In this document: positions 16,884 to 26,167 of the stretch, piece after piece
Layout: the number at the start of each line of letters is the position of its first letter
Numbering within the stretch: position 1 is the first letter of the stretch
Assembly: GCF_014203735.1 (NCBI RefSeq)
Contig: NZ_JACHJQ010000003.1
Coordinates: forward strand, 605,326-669,325
DNA: 64,000 bases
Reading direction: 5' to 3'
From: Actinophytocola algeriensis
Lineage (GTDB): Bacteria; Actinomycetota; Actinomycetes; Mycobacteriales; Pseudonocardiaceae
Program-made: the position numbers and the translations under genes
The notes under the pieces: generated by a model
Seen by the model: only the letters and a program-made list of their open reading frames with translations
What the model was told of the DNA's origin: nothing
Databases searched by the model: none

Positions 16884-17507
16884 TCAACCGATCGCGTGCT
16901 GCAGGGCGAGTGGTGCGGGCGGTGGCAGCGACCCAGCCTGGTTGGTGTGGAACGCCTGCAGCAGATAAGCGACGAGCCGCCGAGACGCGGCAAGCGCGAC
17001 TGCGGGGGAGTCGGCGGTGATGCCGGCGTTGGCCTGGAGGATCAACGCGAGGTCCGCGGGATCGAAGTCAGCGCGCAGGCCGCCGGACTCCTGCGCGCGG
17101 CGAACCACTGCGGCGAAGCCCTCTTCGGCGCGGGTTCGTGCCTTGTCGAAGTCGATCGCGTCGGGAAACGCGGTCAGGAAAGCGGCACTGAACCCCCGGT
17201 CGATCACCTGCATGGCGCAGACTTTCTCGATGGCCGAGCAGAAACCACGCCACGGATCCGGGTCCGCCAGCGCGTCGTCCACAAGCGACAGACACCCGGC
17301 AAGCTGGTCGGCGAACACCTCGGTGATCAGTGACTCCCGGGTGGGGAACCGCCGGTAGAGCGTCGCCACCCCAACCCCGGCCCGCCGGGCGATGGCGGCC
17401 ATGGGCACGTCGAGCCCACGCACCGCGAACGCGTCCCGGGCCGCGTCGAGAATCCGGTCCCGGTTCAGCTGAGCATCGGCACGCAAGCGAGACGAACCAC
17501 CAGGCAT
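16884..17507 (-). CDS. TetR/AcrR-family transcriptional regulator
   Basis: A 207-residue repressor. The N-terminal helix-turn-helix is RILDAARDAFAVRGLDVPMA, then AIARRAGVGVATLYRRFPTR. The ATG at 17507 gives MPGGSSRLRAD. The C-terminal part has the SetR/TetR_C33-like pattern common in regulators of oxidoreductase genes. It is divergent from a quinone oxidoreductase gene with 51 bases between, a standard repressor-target pair. In the gap, AACTGGAGTCCCCC followed by GTCCGCTT forms a weak imperfect inverted repeat (AA..GGA and TCC..TT) that could be the operator. Confidence 0.86.
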   Translation of the reverse strand: MPGGSSRLRADAQLNRDRILDAARDAFAVRGLDVPMAAIARRAGVGVATLYRRFPTRESLITEVFADQLAGCLSLVDDALADPDPWRGFCSAIEKVCAMQVIDRGFSAAFLTAFPDAIDFDKARTRAEEGFAAVVRRAQESGGLRADFDPADLALILQANAGITADSPAVALAASRRLVAYLLQAFHTNQAGSLPPPAPLALQHAIG

Positions 17508-17558
17508 GTCTCTCACATTAGCCAGAACTGGAGTCCCCCGTCCGCTTATGACGTTGGT

Positions 17559-18526
17559 GTGGACATGAACGAGATGCGAGCAGCCCTCTACGACAGGTAC
17601 GGCCCACCCGAGGTCCTGTACGAGGGCAGGCGACCAAAGCCGACGGCCGCCCCAGGCCAGGTACTGGTCCGGGTACACGCAACAAGCGTGAACGGCGGCG
17701 AACTACACGTCCGAGCAGGCAAGGTCCGCCTGCTCACCGGGACGATAGACCGAGGCTTCCCGAAACCCATGGGCGTCGACTTCACCGGCGAGGTAGCAGC
17801 AACGGGCCCGGACGTGAGCACCTACCGCCCAGGCGACCGAGTATGGGGCCTACTACCACGCCGCTTCGGCGCAGCAGCAGAGTTCGTGGCGGTGGATGCT
17901 CGCCAACTGGCCCCGGCCCCGGCAACCGTCGACCTGGTGCAGGCGGCCGCTCTGCCCGCGGCGGGCACCACAGCGATAACCGCGCTGAGAGACAAGGCCC
18001 ACCTACAACCGGGCGAACGCCTACTGGTGCGTGGCGCGAGCGGCGGCGTAGGCAGCGTCGCGGTCCAACTGGGCCGCGTGTACGGCGCGCACGTAACCGC
18101 ACTGGCGAACCCCAAACACCGCGAAGCCCTGCAAGACCTGGGCGCACACGAGGTACTCGACTACCGAACCACGACCCCAGCCGACCTACCCCGATACGAC
18201 GTCGTCCTGGACACAGTGGGCACGGAGTTCCCCGCCTACCGCGACCGCTTGACCCGCTCAGGCCGCATGGTCGCGATCTCCTTCGACACCGACCACCCGT
18301 TCACCTCCCTCGCGTACTCATCGGCTCCTCGGTCTTCATCCGCCGCAAAATCCACTTCTTCAGCGGCAACCCAAAATCGGCCCTACTGGCCGAACTGTCC
18401 CGCCTGACAGACAACGGCGCCATCCGCCCGGTCGTGGACACGGTGTACTCGCTGTCCAAGATCGCGGAAGCCCACCAAGCCCTGGAAACAAGGAGCGTCC
18501 GCGGAAAACTGGTAATCCAGATCTGA
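17559..18526 (+). pseudogene. Quinone oxidoreductase-type dehydrogenase, frameshifted
   Basis: A zinc-free medium-chain dehydrogenase (quinone oxidoreductase group, NADPH-dependent) of about 320 residues split by a frameshift. The first frame has the N-terminal LYDRYGPPEVL, MGVDFTGEVA, and the Rossmann motif RGASGGVGSVAVQLG. Near 18290-18320 it leaves the frame and soon stops at 18407. The next frame over continues in register with the family, RVLIGSSVFIRRK then DTVYSLSKIAEAHQALE, and ends GKLVIQI. A one-base deletion or a sequencing error would explain it. The start is GTG 17559, ATG 17565 or ATG 17574; MRAALYDRYG from 17574 resembles relatives best. Codons end in A more often than in neighbouring genes. 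Confidence 0.8.
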
Positions 18527-18559
18527 CGCCCCGCCACGGCAACCCCGCCGCGAACGCCC

Positions 18560-19900
18560 TCGCTCGCCAACTCATGCACCACACCCGAGGCAGGACCACC
18601 ACAGGAGGCATCGCCTGCTCCGCCCACCGCGGGCGCTGCCGTGGTGGAGCCGCAATCGCCCCACCGCACCCCAGGCCCTGGAACCGCAGCACCCAGCCCA
18701 GCCCGCAGCACCCGCCGGTCAGGATCCCTGGCTGGACTGCGATGCCAGGCTGAACTGCAACCGGCCTGGATTGCGGTGCCTGGCTCAACGGCGGCCAGCC
18801 TGGATGCGGTGCCAGGCTGGTTTGTAGTGCTCGCGCGCACCCTGGCGCCCATCCGGCCCGCAGCGCACGCCGGATCACGACGTTCGCTCGAACCGCGATG
18901 CTCGCCCAGACCGCAACGTCTGGCCGCATCACAGCACCCGGCCGGAGCGCAGTGCAGCGGCGGGGCCGCCGAGCTGGCCCATCGCCGTATCAGGCCCACA
19001 GCACCTGGTTAGGCTGTGGTGTCCGCCAGATCGCAACGCCTGGCTGCATCCCAGCGCCCGAACCCGCGGTGCAGCGCTGGGCCGTCGTGCGCTCGGACCG
19101 CAGCGCGGACCGTCGAGCTGGCCAATCGCGCTACCAGGGCCCACAGCGCCTGGCTAGGCCGTAACGTTCGCCCAGACCGCAGCGCCGCCGCCGCGCTCGG
19201 ATCGCTGCGCGTGGCTGACCCGCGGTCTGGCGGGCTCGTGGTGCTTGCCCCGATCGTGGTGCCTGCCCAGACGCAGCTGCTGGGCCGTTCATCTAGCTGA
19301 GCCGCCGGGCTTCGCGCGGATCCTTTGTTTGCCCGGATCGCCGTGCATCGCTGGCCTCGGCCTCGGTCGGGCTCGTGGTGGTCGCCCCGATCGTGGTGCC
19401 TGCCCGGACCGCAGCTGGGCCGGTGTGCTGGCTGGGATCACCGTGCTTGGCTGGGATGCCTTTTCCGGATCGCCGTGCCTCCTGGATCGCTGGCTTGGCT
19501 GGGCCGCTCTGCCCGACCAGTGGTTAGCCACGCTTGGTGGGTCGGGGTGCCCGCCGAACCGCAGCGGCTGGGCCGCCCTGGTCGCCCGAGTCGCCTGCGT
19601 CCGGATCTCCTGTCCGTCCCGGTCGCTCTGCCTGGCTGGCTCCGCATCCGGCTGGGGCTGGGCCGCCTTGGCCTTCCAGCCCCCTGTGTTCGGATCTCCT
19701 GCCCATCCGGGGCGCTCTGCCTGGCTGGGGTTCGGCGTTCTGCTGAGCTGGCGGGCTGCTGTCCGGGTTTCTCTGTCCGTCCGGATGCCCTGCCCGCCTC
19801 GATCGCTCTGCTTGGCTGGGCTCAGTGCCTGGTTGGGTCGGGCGGTCCGTCCTGACCATTGCGGGCGGGGCCTGCGGCGGGGGAGCCACCTCGATGGCGC
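18560..19900. repeat. Degenerate repeat array in a convergent intergenic region
   Basis: About 1.4 kb without a credible gene. The first half (about 18650-19200) repeats an 18-30 base word around GACCGCAACGCCTGGCT and its variants, on both strands. The second half (about 19330-19830) repeats longer units that begin TCCGGATC and end CTCTGCCTGGCTGG, at about 19464, 19599, 19688 and 19779, with spacing 89-135 bases. Open frames across it are Trp/Cys/Arg-rich and match nothing. It fills the gap between the oxidoreductase (ends 18526) and VIT/VWA (ends 19950) genes, which face each other. Confidence 0.7.
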
Positions 19901-19949
19901 CGTGGTCGCTCCGGGTGGTGGGCGGGGCGACCACGGGCGTCTGTCGTGG

Positions 19950-22442
19950 TCAGCGTTTCCAGAAGGGGCGGCGGGTGCGCGGGGTGCCGCCGGTTGTTAA
20001 GGACTCCAGTGTGGTTAGCGCCTGGTGCCAGCGGCGGTCCACCTCGGCCGGGTCGGCGGTTGGGGATGCCAGCTCGGTCGACAGTGTGCCCAGCGTAGTG
20101 CGTGCCTCCTGCGGTTCGTTGTTCTGCTTCCAGACGTCCAGCAGCACTCGGATGCGCTCCGACAGTGCCGTCAGCAGGCCGGCGCGCAGCCACACGTCCT
20201 GGCCGTCGCTGCCGCGCAGGCGGGTCAGTTCGTCCTGGACGAACGTTGTCAGCGAAGCGCCGTCACCCGGTGCTGGTGGTGGCGGAGTCGGCTTGCCGCC
20301 TCGCGTGCGTCGCTTTCCTGCCGGGGGGACCAGCGGGCGTCCCGGCACTCCCGCCGCCGGAGACGGGAAACCGCCGGGTACTGGGCCGCTCGGCGGGGGG
20401 CCACCGTAGCTGCCTTGGTCGTAGCCGCCGAAGCTGTCAGGTGCGCTGCCGTAGCCGCCCTGCATCCCGTAGTTCGGCGCCGGAGCGCCTCGGGTCGCCT
20501 CCGCCGCGCTGAAGCGGGCTGCCGCGCCGAAGGTCGGCATGCTTGCCGGCATCGCCGCCGCGCCCGCGGGGGCTGCTCCCGGAACTTCCCAGCCGCTCGG
20601 AAGGTCCACTGGTTGTGTGACGCGGCGGGTGTTGCCGCCTTCGTTCACCACGCGCTGGTCGACCGCCACGAACGCCGTGAACCTCGACAGCACGCCGAAC
20701 TTCAAGGACGTCTCGACGATCTGCTCTTCCAGCGATGTCTGCCCGGTGACGTACTTGTCCTCGAGGTCGCGGAGGTTCGCCCGCGCCCACAGTGCCGCGA
20801 GTGCCGGGTTGTCGCTCTTCGTGGCCGACAGCCTTGCCTGCAAGCCCGGCTGACCGCTCACTGTCACCGCTCCGTCCGGCGAGCCGGTGTAGCGGCCCAT
20901 CACCACCACCGGTGCGCCCGGGAAGACATCCGGGATCGGCGCTGGTGCCAGCGTCGTCATGTCCACCGCCAGCCCGTCCGGTGTGACCTGCAGGTCCGTC
21001 AACAGCGGCGTGCCGATCCTGCGGTGGATGTTGTGCATCGCCTCGTCGAGGCGGTCCTCCGACTCCACCAGTTCGCACCGGCCCTGTGAGCCCGCGAGTC
21101 GCTGCAGGAAGCCTTCGTTCACGGCCCGGTCGATGCCCACCGTGTGCACGCGGACACCGGACAGCTTCGACGACAGCTCGTACAGGAGCTGGTCCTCGTT
21201 GCCGATCTGGCCGTCCGTGACCAGGACCAGCACGCGCTCGCGGACCGCGACCTCCCGGAGGAGTTCCGCGCCGCGGCGCAGTGGCGCCAGCATCTCGGTG
21301 CCGCCTCGCGCGTCCAGGTTCGACAGGAACTCCACGGCGCGGAATCGGTTGCGGTCGGTCGCCTCCACCAGCTGTTCCGGCAGCGTGGGCGGGGTGTCGA
21401 TGAGGTGGTCGAAGGCCAGTACGGCGAACCGGTCGTCGCCGCCGAGCGTGTCGATGATCCTGGCCGCGGCTCGCCGGGCGGCCACCATCTTCCAGCCACC
21501 CATCGACCCGGAGCGGTCCAGGACCAGCACCACGTCACGGCCGCGCTTCGGTGCCTCGCCGGTAGGTGGCAGGACGGTCAGCGCGAAGGTGCCACCCTGC
21601 TCGTCCTCGTCCGGCAGCACCGCGAGTGCCGTGGTCACCGCCGACTCGTCACCCACCTGCAGCCGCAGCAGGAAGTCACGGTCGGCGCGCTCGCCCGGGT
21701 TCAGCCGGATCCGCAGCCCAGTGCCCGCGTCCTCGATAGCCGTGGCGTGCAGGCTCGACCGCACTCCGGCCAGCGGAAGGCCCGCGGAGTCGACGTCCAC
21801 CTCCAGCGACAGGTCGACCGGGTTCGGAAAGCCGGGGAGCAGCACCGGCGGCGAGATGCGGGACGCGTCGGGCACCTCGTTGGTGTCCAGCGCGGTGCCG
21901 TCACCCACCTGCTCGCCGTCGACGGGCTGTCCCGGGATGTACTTCGGCGCCACCACCAGCGGGAACCGGTACGTGGCCTCGCCGTCCTCGTAGGACAGGG
22001 CACCGGCCAGGGTCAGGTGCACGGTCACCCGCTCGCCGGACAGGATGTTGCCGACGCGCATGGTGAAGACACCCGGTCGCTCCTCCTCCGCGATCGAGGC
22101 GCGTTTGCCCTCCTGGATGGCCTGGTCGTAGGTGGCGCGTGCCTCGCCGCGCTCCTTCAGCACGCCTTCGACCACCCGGCCGTCGGCTTCCATGCGCATC
22201 GCCGTGACCGCCGCGCGCGGTGGCAGCGGGAAGACGTACGTGGCCTCGAGCGGTTCGTCGTACGTGTTGCGAAAGCCCTGCGTCAGCTCGGTGTGCGACG
22301 CGAGACCAGTGATCCTCGCGCGGACGTCGATCGACTCCAGCGGCAGGTTGCCGTGCTTCGTCCGCAGGCAGCCGAGCCCGTCGTCGTCGGTCGGCCGGGC
22401 GGTCACCTCCGCCTGGTCGATCAACTCGATGTCGGTGCTCAT
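19950..22442 (-). CDS. VIT and von Willebrand factor A domain protein
   Basis: An 830-residue protein. Residues about 15-145 form a VIT (vault/inter-alpha-trypsin) domain, with THTELTQ-like strand GLASHTELTQGFRN and YVFPLPPRAAVT. The VWA domain follows from about 300, with the metal-ion site DRSGSM (Asp309), the conserved Thr and the GGTEMLAPL step. After a beta-rich segment, a Pro/Gly/Tyr-rich linker (about 655-740) leads to a helical C-terminus. No signal peptide or membrane span is seen, so it is probably cytosolic. Its ATG overlaps the stop of the MerR gene (ATGA). Actinobacterial VIT-VWA proteins are of unknown function; a stress or metal role is only guessed. Confidence 0.88.
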   Translation of the reverse strand: MSTDIELIDQAEVTARPTDDDGLGCLRTKHGNLPLESIDVRARITGLASHTELTQGFRNTYDEPLEATYVFPLPPRAAVTAMRMEADGRVVEGVLKERGEARATYDQAIQEGKRASIAEEERPGVFTMRVGNILSGERVTVHLTLAGALSYEDGEATYRFPLVVAPKYIPGQPVDGEQVGDGTALDTNEVPDASRISPPVLLPGFPNPVDLSLEVDVDSAGLPLAGVRSSLHATAIEDAGTGLRIRLNPGERADRDFLLRLQVGDESAVTTALAVLPDEDEQGGTFALTVLPPTGEAPKRGRDVVLVLDRSGSMGGWKMVAARRAAARIIDTLGGDDRFAVLAFDHLIDTPPTLPEQLVEATDRNRFRAVEFLSNLDARGGTEMLAPLRRGAELLREVAVRERVLVLVTDGQIGNEDQLLYELSSKLSGVRVHTVGIDRAVNEGFLQRLAGSQGRCELVESEDRLDEAMHNIHRRIGTPLLTDLQVTPDGLAVDMTTLAPAPIPDVFPGAPVVVMGRYTGSPDGAVTVSGQPGLQARLSATKSDNPALAALWARANLRDLEDKYVTGQTSLEEQIVETSLKFGVLSRFTAFVAVDQRVVNEGGNTRRVTQPVDLPSGWEVPGAAPAGAAAMPASMPTFGAAARFSAAEATRGAPAPNYGMQGGYGSAPDSFGGYDQGSYGGPPPSGPVPGGFPSPAAGVPGRPLVPPAGKRRTRGGKPTPPPPAPGDGASLTTFVQDELTRLRGSDGQDVWLRAGLLTALSERIRVLLDVWKQNNEPQEARTTLGTLSTELASPTADPAEVDRRWHQALTTLESLTTGGTPRTRRPFWKR

Positions 22443-23032
22443 CGGCGTTCCTTTCGTGGGGTCAGGCCGAGCCGCTCGAGAGCGTCCAGCAACGGCGTGG
22501 CGGCCGCTGTCAGCTCCTCGATCTCGGCGTCGTCGAGAGTGCGGGTGACACCGTTCAACAGAACGGTGACACTGTCACCGACGCGGAAGGCCGGGACCAG
22601 GTTCCTGACAGCGTGGATGGCGGTGTCGGCCGCGACACCGGCCAGCAGCGACGGGCTGACCTCCGCCTGGATGGCCGCCGACGGGTAGACGATGTCCACC
22701 ACGGGGCGGGAGACCTTGGGCAGCTCGGCGAGCTCGGCGAGTTCGTCGTCGCTCGCGCCGACCAGCCGCTCCTGTACCTCGGCCAGCGCCAGGCCGTTTG
22801 CCTGCAGTTTCTTGATGGCGGCCAGCTGCAGTGCATGACGCTGGCCGTACAGCGCGACCCGGCCCCGGGTCGCCAGCGGACGGTCGACGAGTCCGATGGT
22901 CGTGTACCACCGGATGGTCCGCCCGTTCGGCAGCTCGCGGACCCGGCCGCTCCGCTGCCCGTCGTAGTCCTCGGCCAGCAGGTCGGCGACACGTTCCGAA
23001 AGCTGTTCGAGGGTGTACAGCTCGTCGCTCAT
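22439..23032 (-). CDS. MerR-family transcriptional regulator
   Basis: A 197-residue regulator with an N-terminal winged helix: YTLEQLSERVADLLAE, then NGRTIRWYTTIGLVDRP and YGQRHALQLAAIKKLQANGL. The dimerisation helix is short and the C-terminal 100 residues form a distinct domain without Cys metal ligands. It is the first gene of a two-gene unit: the VIT/VWA start overlaps its stop, so it probably controls that protein. The ATG at 23032 begins MSDELYTL. Upstream lie several TGACAGTGT words, fitting autoregulation. Its type resembles regulators that pair with VIT/VWA genes in other actinomycetes. Confidence 0.85.
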   Translation of the reverse strand: MSDELYTLEQLSERVADLLAEDYDGQRSGRVRELPNGRTIRWYTTIGLVDRPLATRGRVALYGQRHALQLAAIKKLQANGLALAEVQERLVGASDDELAELAELPKVSRPVVDIVYPSAAIQAEVSPSLLAGVAADTAIHAVRNLVPAFRVGDSVTVLLNGVTRTLDDAEIEELTAAATPLLDALERLGLTPRKERR

Positions 23033-23041
23033 GACAGCTAT

Positions 23042-23082
23042 CTTGACAGTGTTGGGTGACAGTGTCAAGCTGTCAGTGTCAG
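23042..23082. promoter_or_regulatory. TGACAGTGT repeats, probable MerR operator
   Basis: Two direct TGACAGTGT copies 13 bases apart (23044 and 23057), a third variant TGTCAGTGT at 23071, the palindrome TGACA-G-TGTCA at 23057-23067, and outer arms CTTGACA/TGTCAAG at 23042 and 23063. All lie 10-50 bases upstream of the MerR start. Confidence 0.55.
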
Positions 23083-23088
23083 AAAACG

Positions 23089-23439
23089 TCAACCCCAGCC
23101 GAGCTCGTGCAACCGGGCATCGTCGATACCGAAATGGTGGGCAATCTCGTGAACGACCGTGATGGCGACTTCCTCGACCACGTCATCCTCGTCCCGGCAG
23201 ATGTCGAGGATGGCCTCGCGGTAGATGGTGATCGTGTCCGGCAGCACGCCCCCGTACTGCGACGTGCGCTCGGTCAGCGCCACGCCGTGGTAGAGGCCGA
23301 GGAGCGTGGGGTTCTCGGGGTTGCGGTCCTCGACGAGGATCACCACGTTGTCCATGGCCCGCGCGAACTCTTCGGGGATGAGGTCGAGCGCGTCGCCGAC
23401 CAGCTCCTCGAAGCGCTGGCGGGTCATGGCGAACGCCAC
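23089..23439 (-). CDS. Zincin-like metallopeptidase family protein
   Basis: A 116-residue protein with the zinc site HEIAH at residues 97-101 followed by HFGIDDARLHELGW, the signature of the small MpaC-like/DUF1025 metallopeptidase family. The N-terminal RQRFEELVGDALDLIPEEF is also typical. A GTG at 23439 or an ATG at 23427 could be the start. It follows the septum-formation gene with a one-base gap, and serS is nearby, matching Rv3836-Rv3835-Rv3834c in M. tuberculosis. Activity as a peptidase is likely but its target is unknown. Confidence 0.9.
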   Translation of the reverse strand: MAFAMTRQRFEELVGDALDLIPEEFARAMDNVVILVEDRNPENPTLLGLYHGVALTERTSQYGGVLPDTITIYREAILDICRDEDDVVEEVAITVVHEIAHHFGIDDARLHELGWG

Positions 23440-23440
23440 G

Positions 23441-24403
23441 TCAGCCGCCCGGCTTCGGGCTGCTCGGCGGCGCCGAGCTCACGGGCTGGGCCTTCACGCT
23501 GCCGCGCACCGGCCGCAGCGTCTGGTCCGGCTCGAGCGCGCCGACCTTGCAGTCGATCTTCCTGGAACCCGCGTCCCAGCTCTCCTTCTTCAGCGTGTCC
23601 GAGTAGAGGGACAGGCCGAGCGCGGCCAGGTCCTTGTCACCCGTGTACTGGTTCGCCACCGGCGGGCACAGGTCCACGGTCTTCTCGAGCTGCAGCGCCT
23701 CGGTCGGGTACTCGGCGGGGAACGTCTTCGACAGGTCGATGCTGCCGACGACCTCGTAGGAGTGCTCCTTCGAGCAGTCCACCGGATCGCCGACCTCTTT
23801 CTTGTTCACGAGGGCGAAGCAGGTGCCGGGGTCGTGCACATTGGACTGGTCCTGCTCGGCGGCGCTCCCCGTGGTGGGCAGGAGACGCTTGCCGGACGGG
23901 GTCACCCGCTGCAGGCCACAGCGCAGCTTGCGGTCGCCGTCACGCCACTGGTCGGCGTTGGGCTTCAGCGCACCGACCGTGTACTTGCCGAACGGGTCGA
24001 GCTTGCCGCCCAGGTACTTGGCCCCCACGGCCGTGCACTTCTCCGTCACGATCTGCTGCCAGCCCTCGGCGTTCGGCGGCGGCGCGCTGCCGGGGTAGTC
24101 CTTGCCGATGTCGACGTTCTCCGTCACCTCGAAGGTGTGTGGTTTCGAGCACGGGACGCGGCGCATGTTCTGCGGTGCGTCGTTCGGCCAGTCCAGGCAG
24201 GTGCCGCTGGGCGAGTCGAACGCCGCGGCTGCCTCCTCGGCGGCGGTGTCCGCCGCGCCCTTCACCGACACCGGCCATGAGAACAGCATGCTCATGCTGA
24301 GTACGGCCAGCGCCCCGACGAAGGCGCCCGCCATCACCAACCGTGTTTTGAGCGTGCTCCTCCGGGAGCGCGACAACCCGACGCGTGCAGACATCGCGTC
24401 CAT
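23441..24403 (-). CDS. Septum formation family protein
   Basis: A 320-residue membrane-anchored protein of the actinobacterial septum-formation family. A basic N-terminus (RSRRSTLKTR) precedes one membrane span (about residues 23-45). The external part has two repeats, each with a Cys pair: GTCLDWPND to VPCSKPHTFEV, and GTCFALVNKKEV to VDCSKEHSYEV, and later Cys in LRCGLQRV, VDLCPPVANQY and KIDCKVG. The C-terminus is Ser/Pro-rich. The ATG at 24403 (or 24394) is favoured over 24421. It is divergent from serS and co-directional with the metallopeptidase gene, the order seen in mycobacteria. Confidence 0.88.
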   Translation of the reverse strand: MDAMSARVGLSRSRRSTLKTRLVMAGAFVGALAVLSMSMLFSWPVSVKGAADTAAEEAAAAFDSPSGTCLDWPNDAPQNMRRVPCSKPHTFEVTENVDIGKDYPGSAPPPNAEGWQQIVTEKCTAVGAKYLGGKLDPFGKYTVGALKPNADQWRDGDRKLRCGLQRVTPSGKRLLPTTGSAAEQDQSNVHDPGTCFALVNKKEVGDPVDCSKEHSYEVVGSIDLSKTFPAEYPTEALQLEKTVDLCPPVANQYTGDKDLAALGLSLYSDTLKKESWDAGSRKIDCKVGALEPDQTLRPVRGSVKAQPVSSAPPSSPKPGG

Positions 24404-24480
24404 GATGCCAGCGTTACGCACGGTGGTAGGGACCGAATCGACTTGCGGGTCAAAAGTAGGCGGCGGATACGCTCCGGGCT

Positions 24481-25740
24481 GTGATCGACCTGAGGACGTT
24501 GCGTGAGGACCCGGAGGCGGTGCGTGCTTCTCAGCGCGCCCGCGGCGAGGACGAGGCGCTGGTGGACGCGCTGTTGTCCGCGGACGAACGGCGACGCTCC
24601 GCGGTCGCCGCCGCGGACACGTTGCGCGCTGAGCAGAAGCAGCTGGGCAAGCAGGTAGGCCTGGCTCGGGGTGAGGAGCGTGACGCGCTTCTCACCAAGG
24701 GCAAGCAGCTGGCGGCCGACGTGCGTGCGGCGGAGGCGGCGCAGTCGGCGGCCGAGGACGAGCTGGCGAAGCTGCACGTGGCGGTGCCGAACGTGGTGCA
24801 CCCGGACGCGCCGGCGGGCGGCGAGGACGACTACGTGGTGCTTAAGGAGGTCGGCACGCCGCCGGAGTTCGACTTCGAGCCCGTCGACCACCTCGACCTC
24901 GGGGTCCGGCTCGGGGCGCTGGACATCGAGCGCGGCGCGAAGGTGTCCGGGTCGCGGTTCTACTTCCTGACCGGGGTCGGCGCGCAGCTGCAGCTCGCGC
25001 TGCTGAACCTGGCGGCTGCGCAGGCGACCGCGAACGGGTTCACGCTGATGATCCCGCCCGTGCTGGTGCGGCCGGAGATCATGGCGGGAACGGGCTTCCT
25101 CGGCGCGCACGCGAGCGAGGTCTACCGGCTTGCCGACGACGACCTTTACCTGGTGGGGACGTCGGAGGTGCCGCTGGCGGGGTACCACTCCGACGAGATC
25201 CTTGACCTGTCGGCGGGGCCGAGGCGGTACGCGGGGTGGTCGTCGTGCTTCCGGCGGGAAGCGGGGTCGTACGGCAAGGACACGCGGGGCATCATCCGCG
25301 TGCACCAGTTCGACAAGGTCGAGATGTTCGTCTACTGCAGGCCGGAGGACGCGGAGGCGGAACACGCGCGGCTGCTCGCGTGGGAGGAGGAGATGCTCGC
25401 GAAGATCGAGGTGCCGTACCGCGTGATCGACGTGGCAGGCGGCGATCTCGGCATGAGCGCGGCACGCAAGTTCGACTGCGAGGCGTGGGTGCCGACACAG
25501 GCCCGCTACCGCGAGCTGACGTCGGCGTCCAACTGCACGACGTTCCAGGCCCGCCGCCTCTCGGTGCGCTACCGCGACGAGAACGGCCGGCCCCAGGCGG
25601 CGGCGACGTTGAACGGCACGTTGGCGACCACCCGGTGGATCGTGGCGCTGCTGGAGAACCACCAGCAGGCGGATGGCTCGGTGCTGGTTCCTGAGGCGTT
25701 GCGCCCGTTCCTCGGGGTGGAGGTTCTGCGGCCGGTGTGA
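24481..25740 (+). CDS. serS: Seryl-tRNA synthetase
   Basis: Charges tRNA-Ser (and tRNA-Sec where present) with serine in the cytosol. The 419 residues include the N-terminal coiled-coil arm (about 25-105) that grips the long variable arm of the tRNA, and a class II catalytic core. Visible are motif 1 with [11 protein letters not shown], motif 2 [18 protein letters not shown], the TSEVPL and FDKVEMF segments, and motif 3 with [14 protein letters not shown]. The GTG at 24481 gives the usual [12 protein letters not shown] beginning. It is divergent from the septum-formation gene, with 77 bases between. No T-box leader is visible. Confidence 0.97.
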   Translation: MIDLRTLREDPEAVRASQRARGEDEALVDALLSADERRRSAVAAADTLRAEQKQLGKQVGLARGEERDALLTKGKQLAADVRAAEAAQSAAEDELAKLHVAVPNVVHPDAPAGGEDDYVVLKEVGTPPEFDFEPVDHLDLGVRLGALDIERGAKVSGSRFYFLTGVGAQLQLALLNLAAAQATANGFTLMIPPVLVRPEIMAGTGFLGAHASEVYRLADDDLYLVGTSEVPLAGYHSDEILDLSAGPRRYAGWSSCFRREAGSYGKDTRGIIRVHQFDKVEMFVYCRPEDAEAEHARLLAWEEEMLAKIEVPYRVIDVAGGDLGMSAARKFDCEAWVPTQARYRELTSASNCTTFQARRLSVRYRDENGRPQAAATLNGTLATTRWIVALLENHQQADGSVLVPEALRPFLGVEVLRPV

Positions 25741-25744
25741 TCCG

Positions 25745-26125
25745 GGGCTGGGCGAGGCGGGCAGGGGAGGCTTGCGGGGGATTGATCGGGCTGCGCGGAC
25801 TGGGCTGCGCGGGGCCGGGCTGTGCGGGGATCGGGTTGCGCGGGGGTCGGGCTAAGCGAGGTTGGGCAGGGGCGGCCTGGGACGCGCGGGACTGGGAGGC
25901 GCGAATCAGGCTGTGCGGGATCGGGCTGGGCATGGCTGGGTTCCGCTGGATCGGGCTCAGCAGGATCGGGGGTGCGCGGGACCGGTTCCCGCAGCTGGGC
26001 TGGGCGGATTTGGGGTGCGCGGCGCCGGTTGTGCAGGGGTTGGCTGGTGTGGCGCCGGGTGCCCAGGATCGGGCTGGGCGCGATCGGGGGGTGTAGCGCC
26101 GGGTGCGCGGGGCCCGGCTGGGTGA
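25745..26125. repeat. Degenerate G-rich repeat array after serS
   Basis: About 380 bases built from variants of GGATCGGGCTGCGCG, roughly 14-18 bases per unit and some 20 units, all G-rich on the plus strand. Copies include GGGATCGGGCTGGGC, GGGGATCGGGTTGCGC and GGATCGGGCTCAGC. No plausible gene lies here; the plus frames are Gly/Trp/Arg-rich only. It fills the gap between serS and the convergent acyltransferase gene and may serve as a terminator or be a decaying minisatellite. Confidence 0.75.
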
Positions 26126-26167
26126 CGCTGAGGTGCGCGACCTTGGCTTCGTTGGTGTGGGCGTTGT

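Noticed and set aside
19245-20000. A 251-codon plus frame in the repeat array
   Set aside because: Trp/Cys/Arg/Leu-rich with no domain, lies across degenerate repeats and ends inside the VIT/VWA gene antisense.
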